Shown here: positions 39,452 through 47,485 of the stretch, piece after piece
Numbering within the stretch: position 1 is the first letter of the stretch
How the letters are laid out: each line of letters begins with the position of its first letter
NCBI RefSeq assembly: GCF_008763945.1
Contig: NZ_VTQH01000002.1
Coordinates: forward strand, 426,578 to 490,577
Length of the DNA stretch: 64,000 nt
From: Microbacterium testaceum StLB037
Lineage (GTDB): Bacteria > Actinomycetota > Actinomycetes > Actinomycetales > Microbacteriaceae
Direction of reading: 5' to 3'
Notes under the pieces: generated by a model
The model's database searches: none
Told to the model about the DNA's origin: nothing
Seen by the model: the letters and a program-made list of their open reading frames with translations, nothing else
Program-made: the position numbers and the translations under genes

Positions 39452-40279
39452 TTACGCGCCGACCTTGAAGCGCGCGAAGTCGGTCAGCGTGAGACCGGCG
39501 TCGGACGCGACCTTGGCGACGGACAGCTTGTTGTCCTTCGCGTAGTCCTGGTCGAGCAGCGAGACCTGCTTGAAGAACGCGTTCACGCGACCCTCGACGA
39601 TCTTCGGGAGCGCCGCCTCGGGCTTGCCCTCGTTGCGGGAGATCTCGGTGACGATCTCGCGCTCCTTCTCGACGTCGGCCTCGGGCACGGCGTCGCGGGT
39701 GAGGTACGAGGGGTTCGCGAACGAGATGTGCTGCGCGATGGAGCGAGCGGTCTCGGCGTCATCGCCCGAGTAGGCCAGGACCACGCCGACCTGCGGGGGC
39801 AGGTCCTTGCTGGTCTTGTGCAGGTAGACCTCGAACTTGTCGCCCGAGATGGTGCGCACGCGACGGAGCTCGACCTTCTCGCCGATGATCGCGGCCTCGT
39901 CCGAGATGAGCTGCTCGACGGTCTTGCCGTCGGCGTCGGCGGCCAGGGCGGCCTCGACCGAGTCGGCACCGGCGGCGGCCGCGGCGTCGACGACCTTGTC
40001 GGCCAGCGCGATGAAGCGCTCGTTCTTGGCGACGAAGTCGGTCTCGCAAGCGAGCTCGAGCAGCGTCACGGAACCGTCGTTCTCGCGAGCGGTGACGAGA
40101 CCCTCGCTGGTCGAACGGTCGGCGCGCTTGGCGTTGCCCTTGGCACCCTTGAGGCGCAGGATCTCGACGGCCTTCTCGACGTCGCCGTCCGCCTCTTCGA
40201 GCGCCTTCTTGGTGTCGACCATGCCCGTGCCGAGCTGCTCGCGCAGCGCCTTGATGTCGGCGATCGTGAAGTTTGCCAT
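39452..40279 (-). CDS. tsf: translation elongation factor Ts
   Basis: Nucleotide exchange factor for EF-Tu. The 275 residues begin MANFTIADIKALREQLGTGM, carry the family motif ELACETDFVAKNERF with the TDFV residues that enter EF-Tu, and the HISFANPSYL motif of the core. The ATG follows AAGGAG. Second gene of rpsB-tsf, with a hairpin attenuator in the 150-bp gap. Confidence 0.97.
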   Translation of the reverse strand: MANFTIADIKALREQLGTGMVDTKKALEEADGDVEKAVEILRLKGAKGNAKRADRSTSEGLVTARENDGSVTLLELACETDFVAKNERFIALADKVVDAAAAAGADSVEAALAADADGKTVEQLISDEAAIIGEKVELRRVRTISGDKFEVYLHKTSKDLPPQVGVVLAYSGDDAETARSIAQHISFANPSYLTRDAVPEADVEKEREIVTEISRNEGKPEAALPKIVEGRVNAFFKQVSLLDQDYAKDNKLSVAKVASDAGLTLTDFARFKVGA

Positions 40280-40317
40280 GGTGTGGCGTCTCCTTGTCGT
40301 TGGTTCTGAATGTGAGC

Positions 40318-40370
40318 CCGGCGGGGCCGTGTCGCTTCCTCCGAGGAGGGAGCTGTCACGACCCCGCCGG
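40318..40370 (-). terminator. attenuator-like hairpin between rpsB and tsf
   Basis: CCGGCGGGGCCGTG (40318-40331) pairs with CACGACCCCGCCGG (40357-40370) along 14 bp with a single G-U pair. It lies in the 150-bp rpsB-tsf gap and has no T-tract on the minus strand. In many bacteria tsf is expressed at a different level from rpsB, which such a hairpin could set. Confidence 0.65.
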
Positions 40371-40429
40371 ATCGTAGCCTGTGCGGGTGGCGCGCCGTTC
40401 ACGCGGAGGCGAACGGAGTGCCTCGCGGC

Positions 40430-41320
40430 TTACTTGCTGTCGGTGGCCTCGGCGTCAGCGGCCTCGGTCTCGGCGGCCTCGGTCGACGCGGCGTCGGTCG
40501 ACTCGGCGGCCGGAGCCTCGGTCTCGGTCGACTCGGCGGCCGCGGCCTCGGTCGACTCCGCGGGGGCCTCGAGCAGCTCGCGCTCCCACTCGGCGAGGGG
40601 CTCGGCGGCCTCTTCCTCACCGGCGGGCTGGTGGCGCTGGATCAGGCCCTCGGCGGCGGCGTCGGCGATGATGCGCGTGAGCAGGCTCACCGAGCGGATC
40701 GCGTCGTCGTTACCGGGGATCGGGTACTGGAACTCGTCGGGGTCGGCGTTGGTGTCGAGGATGCCGATCACGGGGATGCCGAGCTTCTTGGCCTCGTCGA
40801 CCGCGAGGTGCTCGCGCTTGGCGTCGACGACCCAGATCGCCGAGGGGGTCTTCTGCAGGTTGCGGATACCACCGAGCGACTTGTGCAGCTTGTCGAGCTC
40901 ACGCTTCTTGAGAAGGAGCTCCTTCTTGGTGAAGCCGCTCTCGGCGGGGTTCTCGTAGTCGAGCTCCTCGAGCTCCTTCATGCGGGCGAGGCGCTTCGAC
41001 ACCGTCTGGAAGTTGGTGAGGAGGCCACCGAGCCAGCGCTGGTTGACGTAAGGCTGGCCCACGCGGGTCGCCTGCTCGGCGAGGACTTCCTGCGCCTGCT
41101 TCTTGGTGCCGACGAAGAGGATGGTGCCGCCGTGCGCGACGGTCTCCTTGACGAACTCGTACGCCTTGTCGATGTACCCGAGCGACTGCTGCAGGTCGAT
41201 GATGTGGATGCCGCTGCGCTCGGTCAGGATGAAGCGCTTGACTTTCGGGTTCCACCGGCGGGTCTGGTGTCCGAAGTGAACGCCGCTGTCGAGCAGCTGG
41301 CGGATGGTGACGACGGCCAT
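40430..41320 (-). CDS. rpsB: 30S ribosomal protein S2
   Basis: Binds the 30S head/body junction and is needed for S1 and subunit activity. The 296-residue protein starts [20 protein letters not shown] and has RWNPKMK-type [23 protein letters not shown] and [14 protein letters not shown]. After the conserved core (about residue 235) it carries an acidic Ala/Glu/Thr/Ser tail of about 60 residues, longer than in E. coli. ATG follows CAGGAG. First gene of rpsB-tsf, with a long structured leader. Confidence 0.97.
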   Translation of the reverse strand: MAVVTIRQLLDSGVHFGHQTRRWNPKVKRFILTERSGIHIIDLQQSLGYIDKAYEFVKETVAHGGTILFVGTKKQAQEVLAEQATRVGQPYVNQRWLGGLLTNFQTVSKRLARMKELEELDYENPAESGFTKKELLLKKRELDKLHKSLGGIRNLQKTPSAIWVVDAKREHLAVDEAKKLGIPVIGILDTNADPDEFQYPIPGNDDAIRSVSLLTRIIADAAAEGLIQRHQPAGEEEAAEPLAEWERELLEAPAESTEAAAAESTETEAPAAESTDAASTEAAETEAADAEATDSK

Positions 41321-41538
41321 GGTCGTACTCCTGTTTCTGGGCGCTCTCGCGCCGTGGTTGTGGTTGTGTCGCGCCAGACGGAGGTCTGGCGAGCCTGGTA
41401 CCCGGCGCACACCCGCCACTCGCCGGAGCGAGGGACCAAGGGGTGTGGATGCCGCGCGGTGCGCTGCCCCGAGGGGCGGCACGGTGCGCTGTGGGCACGC
41501 GGAGTCATCCCGACATACGAGATGCGTCCTCCAGCATA
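41321..41538 (-). promoter_or_regulatory. rpsB promoter and structured leader
   Basis: A -10-like TATGCT (41533-41538, extended by TG) would start a leader of about 200 nt. The RNA can form three hairpins: GCCGCCCC/GGGGCAGC (41462-41479), CGCCAGAC/GTCTGGCG (41372-41391) with loop CTCC, and GGCGC/GCGCC (41340-41353) with loop GAGA. The CTCC loop is complementary to the GGAG of the rpsB ribosome-binding site. Autoregulation by S2 is known for other bacteria; here it is inference. The rest of the 315-bp gap to 41635 holds only the M23 gene's presumed promoter (CAGACT 6 bases before its ATG). Confidence 0.5.
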
Positions 41539-41635
41539 CAGGACCACTCCTCCCCAACCGCATCCGAGCGACCGTTTCCCCCCGATCACGCGATCGCACC
41601 GGATCAGGCTGAGCCGCGCGCGGCAGACTGCCCGC

Positions 41636-42511
41636 ATGAGATCGGCATCCCTCCGCTGTGTGGCTGTGATTCTGCTGGTCGGCGCCCTTCTCGCGGCCCC
41701 GCCCGTCGCGGCCGTCGACGTCGATCCCCTCGCGAATCGCGGATGGGTGTGGCCGGTGACTCCCCCCGAGGTGCTCCGGCCGTTCGTCGCCCCCGCACAC
41801 GCCTACGGGCCGGGTCACCGGGGCGTGGATCTGCGCGCCGAGGCGGTCCGCTCCCCTGCCGCCGGGCGGGTCGCCTTCGCCGGGAGGGTAGCCGGCCGCT
41901 CGCTCATCACGATTGACCACGGCGACGGCCTCGTGACGACCTTGGAACCGGTCGACACCGATCTCACGGTCGGTACGGCCGTGGCGCGAGCGGGCCCGGT
42001 GGGACGCGTGTCGGTCGAGGGTCACGCGGGACCGGGGGTCGTCCACTTCGGCGTCCGGTGGAACGGCGAATACGTCAATCCCCTGCGTCTGCTGGGCGGT
42101 GTTCCGCGAGCCGTCCTTCTGCCGTGCTGCCGGCCCGTGTCGGGGTCGGGTCAGCCGATCTGGTTGCCGCGCCCTTCGACCGTCACCGCGCCGACGCCAC
42201 CCGTCGCTCGCACGACGTTGTCCTGGCCGCGGACCGTCACGGCGGAGATTGCGCCGCCCGCCGTGATGGACGCACGGTCGCCGCTGACGTCGGCGCTTCC
42301 GATCGCTCCGGCTGAGGTCACCGAGCCGTCGTTGCCCTGCAGGACGAGCGTGTCGATCGCGGTGGCATCCACTCGGGCTCGATCTCCCGAGATACGCAGC
42401 GTCCCGATGCGCGCGGAGGACGCGTCGACGGTCAGGGCGGAGCCCGACACCGCGAGTTCCGCGCACGTCCCCGTGACGCGGAACGTCTGCTCGGCGCCGG
42501 ACACGGTCTGA
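41636..42511 (+). CDS. M23-like peptidase protein, frame running on antisense to the next gene
   Basis: A secreted LytM-type protein: signal peptide [18 protein letters not shown], then the M23 fold with [11 protein letters not shown] (His61, Asp65, first zinc motif), [20 protein letters not shown] and [19 protein letters not shown]. The usual HxH has become VVH: the zinc His137 remains but the general-base His is missing, so activity is doubtful. The fold should end near LPCC (residue 165), yet the frame stays open to residue 291, with codons 172-291 antisense to the DUF3060 gene. The true C-terminus may be this long tail, or a stop codon has been lost. CAGACT lies 6 bases before the ATG. 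Confidence 0.7.
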   Translation: MRSASLRCVAVILLVGALLAAPPVAAVDVDPLANRGWVWPVTPPEVLRPFVAPAHAYGPGHRGVDLRAEAVRSPAAGRVAFAGRVAGRSLITIDHGDGLVTTLEPVDTDLTVGTAVARAGPVGRVSVEGHAGPGVVHFGVRWNGEYVNPLRLLGGVPRAVLLPCCRPVSGSGQPIWLPRPSTVTAPTPPVARTTLSWPRTVTAEIAPPAVMDARSPLTSALPIAPAEVTEPSLPCRTSVSIAVASTRARSPEIRSVPMRAEDASTVRAEPDTASSAHVPVTRNVCSAPDTV

Positions 42512-42768
42512 CTGCCGCCGTCACCGCAGGAGAAGGCGCCGTCATCCGCGCCGGTCGCGGGCGCCGAGGGCGTGGCCGAGGTCACGGGTGCGGGAGATAC
42601 GGTGACGATCGACGGGGACGGTGCAGCCGCGGTCGGCGGAGCGCTCGACGCAGAGAGTCCGGGAGGCAGTCGGGTCTCGACGGGCTCGGGGGTCGGAGCG
42701 CACGCGCTGAGCACAGCCACGAGGGCGATGACGCCGGTGGCGGCGGGGAACGGGCGGCGGATGGGCAC
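42151..42768 (-). CDS. DUF3060-type lipoprotein
   Basis: A 205-residue lipoprotein: start [20 protein letters not shown], lipobox LSAC (Cys about 23), a Pro/Thr/Ser/Ala linker, then a repetitive beta-strand domain typical of DUF3060 ([46 protein letters not shown]), ending GNQIG. GTG start with TAGCGT exactly 6 bases upstream. Its 3' 361 bp are overlapped by the M23-like frame on the other strand, so convergent transcription would produce antisense RNA. Confidence 0.78.
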   Translation of the reverse strand: MPIRRPFPAATGVIALVAVLSACAPTPEPVETRLPPGLSASSAPPTAAAPSPSIVTVSPAPVTSATPSAPATGADDGAFSCGDGGSQTVSGAEQTFRVTGTCAELAVSGSALTVDASSARIGTLRISGDRARVDATAIDTLVLQGNDGSVTSAGAIGSADVSGDRASITAGGAISAVTVRGQDNVVRATGGVGAVTVEGRGNQIG

Positions 42769-42834
42769 GTCCCCACGCTAGGGGGTGGCGGCGGTGTTCG
42801 CACCTAGAAGGTCGCGAGGGCGGCTGCGCGGACG

Positions 42835-42850
42835 GTGTGTGTGTGTGTGT
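42835..42850 (+). repeat. (GT)8 microsatellite
   Basis: Eight uninterrupted GT dinucleotides lie between the DUF3060 gene and the HNH gene. Dinucleotide runs of this length are unusual in a 70% GC bacterial genome. It lies outside any gene I can support. Confidence 0.9.
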
Positions 42851-42942
42851 GGGTGGAACCGCGGGTACGCGGTTGTTCACAATCAGGACGGCCCATGGAC
42901 GGCGGGCGCCGGCCTGCGGACGGTTGGGGCGGGGCCGGGGTG

Positions 42943-43085
42943 TACGAGCGTGCTCGGAGTTGGAGTGGCGGTCGGCCGGCACGCGTGAGGCTGAGGTCGG
43001 AGTTTACGGGCGTGCTCGAGATGGCACGGGGTTGGCCCATATTCACGAACGTGCTCGAAGTTGGGGTGGCGGTCGGCCCGCATCC
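42943..43085 (+). repeat. imperfect direct repeats in a 540-bp gene-free stretch
   Basis: Two 42-bp copies (42943-42984 and 43044-43085, 101 bp apart) share about 35 positions; both include CGTGCTCG, AGTTGG, and GTGGCGGTCGGCC. A shorter third copy (ACGGGCGTGCTCGAGATGG) starts at 43004. The whole interval 42769-43307 contains no convincing gene on either strand; frames there are open only because of GC bias. The position next to the HNH gene suggests a decayed gene or part of a dispersed element. Confidence 0.6.
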
Positions 43086-43307
43086 GTGGGCGTGCCCGCG
43101 GACCGGGACGAAATACCTCGTATGCGCCGGACGTGAGGCTTCCGGTGCCGGCAGGAATCGGACCGGTGCGCTGCCACCTGCGGTCAAGGCGGGCGGCCTC
43201 ACTCGTACCGATGTCACGCGAGCACGGGGAGCGCCGGTCTGGGACGCGGCTTCCCTCCCGGTGCTGGGTTCGCACGGTTGGTCGTGCCGGCCCGTCCGAT
43301 GCCGACC

Positions 43308-45152
43308 TCAGAAGGGTGGTGGGTCGGTGTCGTAGGTGCCGCCGAGGGGTGAGGTCCAGGTGGTGGGGGCGTCGGGTGGGTGGTTGATGTTCCAGTGGGT
43401 GTCGTGGCGGAGGCGGTGGTGGTGGCGGCATTTCGGGTCGAGGTTGTCGTCGTCGGTGGTGCCGCCGTCGGCCCAGGCGGTGAGGTGGTCGATGTCGCAG
43501 TCGCGTGCGGCGCGGTTGCAGCCGGGGAACACGCAGGTGGGTGAGGTGATCCCGAGCCACCGGCGAAGCGCGACGGGTACCCGGTAGGTCTTGCGGTCGA
43601 GCACGAGGGGTGCGCCGGTGACGGGGTGGGTGAGCAGTCGGATCCACGAGGTCGCGGTGCCGGCCAGGCGCCGGGCGGTGTCGAGGTCGATGGGTCCGTA
43701 CCCCTCGAGGGTGGCCGGTTCGGTGTCGTGACCGAGGAGCGTGAGCGCGGGGACGGTGACGATGATCGTCGCCGGTGGGGCGGAGCGGAACGTGCGCGGT
43801 GAGGCAGGCGCGACAGGCGCGGGCGGGTCGTCGCGTGTTGCGGGCGGGTCGTCGTGCGGTGCGGGCGGGTCGTCGTGCGGTCCGGGCGGGCCATCTGGCG
43901 GCGCCGTCAAGCCGCCGTGCGGTGCAGATAAGCCGTCGAGCGGTGCGGGTGAGCCGTCGTGCGGTACGGGCGAGCCGCCGTGCGGTGCGGGCGAGTCGTC
44001 TTGCAGTACGGGCGAGGCGCCGTGCGACGCGGGCGACGGTGCGGAGCGGGTAGCGGAGTGCGCGCCGCGCGCGGTACCGGAAGCGTTGGGGAACACGGGT
44101 GGGGCCGTCGTCGCCTCTGCCGGGGCGTCCGTCATCGTGATGAGGTCGGCGAAGGCGTCGGCGCGCAGCTGCGCGAGGGTGCGTTCTTCGTCGTTCGCAG
44201 CACGCAAGTGCCGGGCAGCCTTGTCGAGACGCGACATGACGGCCCGAGCCCGGTCAGCGGGCAGCAGTGCGTGCAGGGAGGCCATGCCATCCAGCTCGGC
44301 TCTCATCCACACCCCGCGGTCCTCCGCGGCGCGGCGGTGACGGGCCTCGATCGATTCAGCGTGCACGCGTTCACGGATCGCGCGGGCTGCGACGGCGAAC
44401 TTCGCCGGGGTCAGCACCAGCGCGGGCGGGCACGCCTCGTCATCGAAACGCGCGAACGCGTCGGCGTCACCGGCGGGCAGAGTCGACGCCAACCGCGCCG
44501 CATCCACCGCGTGCCTCTCGGACAGGCGCCCCTCACCGAACGCCTCCCACAGCTTCGGGCACCCCACCGCCAACGTCCGCGCATGCGCCGCCCGCATGCG
44601 AACGGTCTGCTCGGACAAGTGCAGACGCACCGCGATCTCCGCCACCGCCGCGCGCTCGGCGAGATCGACACGGTCACGCCGCACGGCCCTAGGGGTGCGG
44701 CCCCGGGGATCCTGCCACGCACGATCGAGCGTCGGGTCGGGCCCGACCCACGGTGTCGGATCGAACGCGGCGTCGTCGAGGATCGCCAGGATCAGGCGGT
44801 ACTCCTCCGCCGTCGCCCGCTGCCGCTCCGCGACCACATTCTCCAGGTGGCCCACCCGCCCATCGACATCCGACACCGCCAGAAACACGCTATCGAGCGG
44901 GTGCGTGAGGGCGTCCCGCTCCCACGAATCGACGTCACCGAGACCGTCACACGGAAACACCTGCCCCGCAGGCACAGACACCTCACCGGGCACCGGGGCC
45001 TCGGCATCCGTCCACCACTCGACATCGCCGCTTTCCCGGAAAGCCGCCCTCTCGGCTTCGAACTCGAGCTCGTCATCGCTCGGCCACGGCGCACCATCGC
45101 ACTCCCGAAACACCGGCGTCGGCCGGTCGGCGGAGGGTGCGGGGCGGGTCAT
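43308..45152 (-). CDS. DUF222/HNH endonuclease
   Basis: A 614-residue protein of the REP13E12-like DUF222-HNH family that is often present in several copies in actinobacterial genomes. The N-terminal half is the helical DUF222 domain (RLHLSEQTVRMRAAHAR, EGRLSERHAVDAARLA). Residues about 372-444 are a seven-residue Pro/His/Asp-rich repeat. The C-terminus has the HNH nuclease: CVFPGCNRAARDCDIDHLTA, NLDPKCRHHHRLRH. ATG 45152 has TAGCTT exactly 6 bases upstream. It interrupts the usual xerC to M23/rpsB neighbourhood. A link to mobile DNA or DNA processing is inferred from the family only. Confidence 0.85.
   Translation of the reverse strand: MTRPAPSADRPTPVFRECDGAPWPSDDELEFEAERAAFRESGDVEWWTDAEAPVPGEVSVPAGQVFPCDGLGDVDSWERDALTHPLDSVFLAVSDVDGRVGHLENVVAERQRATAEEYRLILAILDDAAFDPTPWVGPDPTLDRAWQDPRGRTPRAVRRDRVDLAERAAVAEIAVRLHLSEQTVRMRAAHARTLAVGCPKLWEAFGEGRLSERHAVDAARLASTLPAGDADAFARFDDEACPPALVLTPAKFAVAARAIRERVHAESIEARHRRAAEDRGVWMRAELDGMASLHALLPADRARAVMSRLDKAARHLRAANDEERTLAQLRADAFADLITMTDAPAEATTAPPVFPNASGTARGAHSATRSAPSPASHGASPVLQDDSPAPHGGSPVPHDGSPAPLDGLSAPHGGLTAPPDGPPGPHDDPPAPHDDPPATRDDPPAPVAPASPRTFRSAPPATIIVTVPALTLLGHDTEPATLEGYGPIDLDTARRLAGTATSWIRLLTHPVTGAPLVLDRKTYRVPVALRRWLGITSPTCVFPGCNRAARDCDIDHLTAWADGGTTDDDNLDPKCRHHHRLRHDTHWNINHPPDAPTTWTSPLGGTYDTDPPPF
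43821..44037 (-). repeat. 21-bp minisatellite inside the HNH gene
   Basis: About ten head-to-tail 21-bp units (plus-strand consensus GGCGAGCCGTCGTGCGGTGCG, with variants) encode the seven-residue unit GSPAPHD/G in frame. The units are diverged, with neighbouring units most alike. The frame is kept, so length change would alter only linker length between the DUF222 and HNH domains. Confidence 0.85.
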
Positions 45153-45265
45153 GGCAGAAAGCTATCGCCAACCTCCGACATTGAGACGGGAGCTACGCGT
45201 CGACGGTCCGGGGGCTGTAGAGGTACATCTCACGACCCGACTCGTGACGTACCGCTCCGGGTCCT

Positions 45266-46252
45266 TCAGGCCCGGGGGTGCGCGAGACGGTAGGCCTCGC
45301 GGAGGCGCTCCGCGGAGACGTGCGTGTAGATCTGGGTCGTGCCGAGGCTGGCGTGTCCGAGGATCTCCTGGACCGCTCGGAGATCCGCTCCGCCGTCGAG
45401 CAGGTGCGTCGCCGCAGAGTGACGCAGGGCATGCGGACCGAGCACCTCGGAACCCACGCTCGGAGCCACGGTGCGCGACACCAGGGCGTGCACGGCGCGT
45501 GGCCCGAGCCGTGAACCCTTCGCCCCGAGGAAGACGGCGCGATCAGGCACTCGGCCGTCGGAGCGGGCGATCGGCGCGGTCGCCCCCGCACGACGCACCC
45601 CTTCCCCGCCGCCCGCACCCGACGCTCCCCTTTCGAGCGCCCGAGCGCGCAGCACCGGCCGGGCCCGCACGAGATACGCCTCCAGTGCGCGTGCGGCCGG
45701 GGCGCCGAACGGAACGACTCGTTCCTTGTCGCCCTTGCCGCGCAGCAGAAGGGTCCGGCGGTCGTGATCGATGTCGTCCAGATCGAGGCCGCATACCTCG
45801 GACACGCGCGCTCCCGAACCGTAGAGGACCTCGAGAAGTGCGTGGTCTCGCAGCGCGATCGGGTCACCGCTCGCGGCAAGCTCGGCGGCGTGCGACAGAA
45901 CCTCATCCAGCGCGTCCGCCGTCGCGACGGAGGGCAGCGTCCTCCCGCGCTTCGGGGAGACGAGCCGTCGCGCGGGGTCGACCGCGACGATCTCCTCCTC
46001 GACGGCCCACGCGAACAGCCCGCGGACCGTCGAGGCACGGCGGGCCGCCGTCGCCTTGGAGAGTCCCGACTGCGCCGACTGCCACTGCCACTCCCGCAGG
46101 TCTTCGACGACGACCTCCTCGAAGGGGCGGTCGCCCAGGAACGTCAGCAGATCGGCCAGATCCGAACGGTAGGCCCGAACGGTGGCCGACGAGAGCCTCC
46201 GCACCACGGACAGATGGGTGACGTACCCCTCGACGACCGCTGACAGCTGCAC
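45266..46252 (-). CDS. xerC: tyrosine recombinase XerC
   Basis: Resolves chromosome dimers at dif with XerD. The 328 residues include the SAM-like N-domain and catalytic residues Arg149 (GSGARVSEV), Lys173 (GKGDKERVV), His274/Arg277 (GPHALRHSAATH), His300 (ILGHASLG) and Tyr309 (TQIYTHV). A Gly/Ala/Arg-rich insertion of about 30 residues (207-237) lies between the Lys and His motifs. GTG start 46252; GGAGG lies unusually close. It follows dprA in the usual actinobacterial order. Confidence 0.93.
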   Translation of the reverse strand: MQLSAVVEGYVTHLSVVRRLSSATVRAYRSDLADLLTFLGDRPFEEVVVEDLREWQWQSAQSGLSKATAARRASTVRGLFAWAVEEEIVAVDPARRLVSPKRGRTLPSVATADALDEVLSHAAELAASGDPIALRDHALLEVLYGSGARVSEVCGLDLDDIDHDRRTLLLRGKGDKERVVPFGAPAARALEAYLVRARPVLRARALERGASGAGGGEGVRRAGATAPIARSDGRVPDRAVFLGAKGSRLGPRAVHALVSRTVAPSVGSEVLGPHALRHSAATHLLDGGADLRAVQEILGHASLGTTQIYTHVSAERLREAYRLAHPRA

Positions 46253-46315
46253 ACCTCCAGAGTGCCCGGCTGCGCGCGGGTCGGGGGCGACGACGCGCGC
46301 CGTTCGCCGTTTCGC

Positions 46316-47485
46316 TCACCCCCTCGCACTGCCCCGCTCCGACCGCACCGACAACCACGACCCCGCTTCATCTCGACGGGCACGCCCCTCGAGCTCGGCG
46401 AAGCCCAGGAGCACCCCGGCCTCGTCGGAACTCAGACCGCTGCGGCGAGCGACCTCGGCGGTGGAGCGCGCGGACCGCGCGGACAGCGCGTCGAAGACCC
46501 TCGTGGTGTCGTCGGTGCGGTCCCCCGGCTCGTGCGCCGTCCGCCCGACCGCCCCGATCATCTCGAGCACATCCGCGGCCGACGTCACGCACACCCCGTC
46601 GTATTCGCGGAGGATGCGATGGCACCCCGCCGACGCCGCGCTGGTGACCGGGCCCGGCACCGCTCCAAGAGCCCGTCCGAGGCTCGCCGCGTGAGCCGCC
46701 GTATTGAGGGACCCGCTCCGCCACCCCGCTTCGACGACCACGACGGCGTCGGCGATCGCGGCGATGAGTCTGTTGCGCGAGAGGAACCGCCATTTGGTGG
46801 GCGCGGCCCCGCACGGCGTCTCGCTCCACACCGCACCCGAGGCCGCGATCTGCGCGAGGAGCCTCTCGTGCCCGCGAGGGTACGCGCGATCGACGCCCCC
46901 GGCCAGGAAGGCGAGGGTCGTGCCGCCCGTGGACAGCGCCGCGCGGTGCGCCGCCCCGTCGATGCCGTAGGCGGCCCCCGACACCACGGTGACACCCGCC
47001 GTGGACAGTTCGGCCGCGAGGTCGGCGGCCACTCCCTCGCCGTACGCCGTCGACGCGCGCGCGCCGACCAGTGCCACCATCGGCCGGTCTCCCGGGCAGT
47101 ACTCCCCGCGCCGCCAGAGTGCGACAGGGGTGTGCACACCGAGGTCGTCCATCCGCGGGGGCCAGCACGGGTCGCCCGGGACGACGAGCGACGCGCCCGC
47201 CCGGCGCGCAGCGTCCAGCACGGCATCGATCTCGTCGGGTCGATAACGGGGAAGCCAGCGGGCCCGGGCCGACTGCAACTCCTCATCGTCGCCCGACAGG
47301 GCCACCCGCAGCGCCTCGACCGCACCGCGTTCGAGGATCAGCGCGCCCGCCGCTCCGTCGCCCGGCTCCGCCAGAACGCTCCAGACCGCCCTCGCGTATG
47401 CGTCCGCGAGCTCCTCATCGTCGCCCCGACCCCGCAGTCCCCGCAAAGCCCGCTCCCACTCGGGCGCGCGTTCCCCGACCGACAT
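46316..47485 (-). CDS. dprA: DNA-processing protein DprA
   Basis: Loads RecA on incoming single-stranded DNA in natural transformation. The 389 residues hold a SAM-like N-domain, the Rossmann core with VALVGARASTAYGEG, VVSGAAYGIDGAAHRAAL, GGVDRAYPRGHERL and FLSRNRLIAAIADAVVVVEA, and a C-terminal winged helix (TAEVARRSGLSSDEAGVLL). ATG overlaps the comM stop (ATGA). It also occurs in bacteria not known to be competent, so its presence alone is not proof of transformation. Confidence 0.95.
   Translation of the reverse strand: MSVGERAPEWERALRGLRGRGDDEELADAYARAVWSVLAEPGDGAAGALILERGAVEALRVALSGDDEELQSARARWLPRYRPDEIDAVLDAARRAGASLVVPGDPCWPPRMDDLGVHTPVALWRRGEYCPGDRPMVALVGARASTAYGEGVAADLAAELSTAGVTVVSGAAYGIDGAAHRAALSTGGTTLAFLAGGVDRAYPRGHERLLAQIAASGAVWSETPCGAAPTKWRFLSRNRLIAAIADAVVVVEAGWRSGSLNTAAHAASLGRALGAVPGPVTSAASAGCHRILREYDGVCVTSAADVLEMIGAVGRTAHEPGDRTDDTTRVFDALSARSARSTAEVARRSGLSSDEAGVLLGFAELEGRARRDEAGSWLSVRSERGSARG

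Noticed and set aside
42804..43335. Several overlapping frames (Thr-His run, Arg-rich) in the 42.8-43.3 kb repeat region
   Set aside because: They arise from GT and GC repeats, lack start signals, and no frame is favoured by codon pattern.
43308..45152. Insertion sequence or transposase
   Set aside because: HNH/DUF222 protein has no transposase motif, and I see no terminal inverted repeats or target duplications bracketing it.
45266..46252. xerC as a phage or genomic-island integrase
   Set aside because: It is syntenic with dprA, has XerC-like length and motifs, and no attachment site or tRNA is adjacent.
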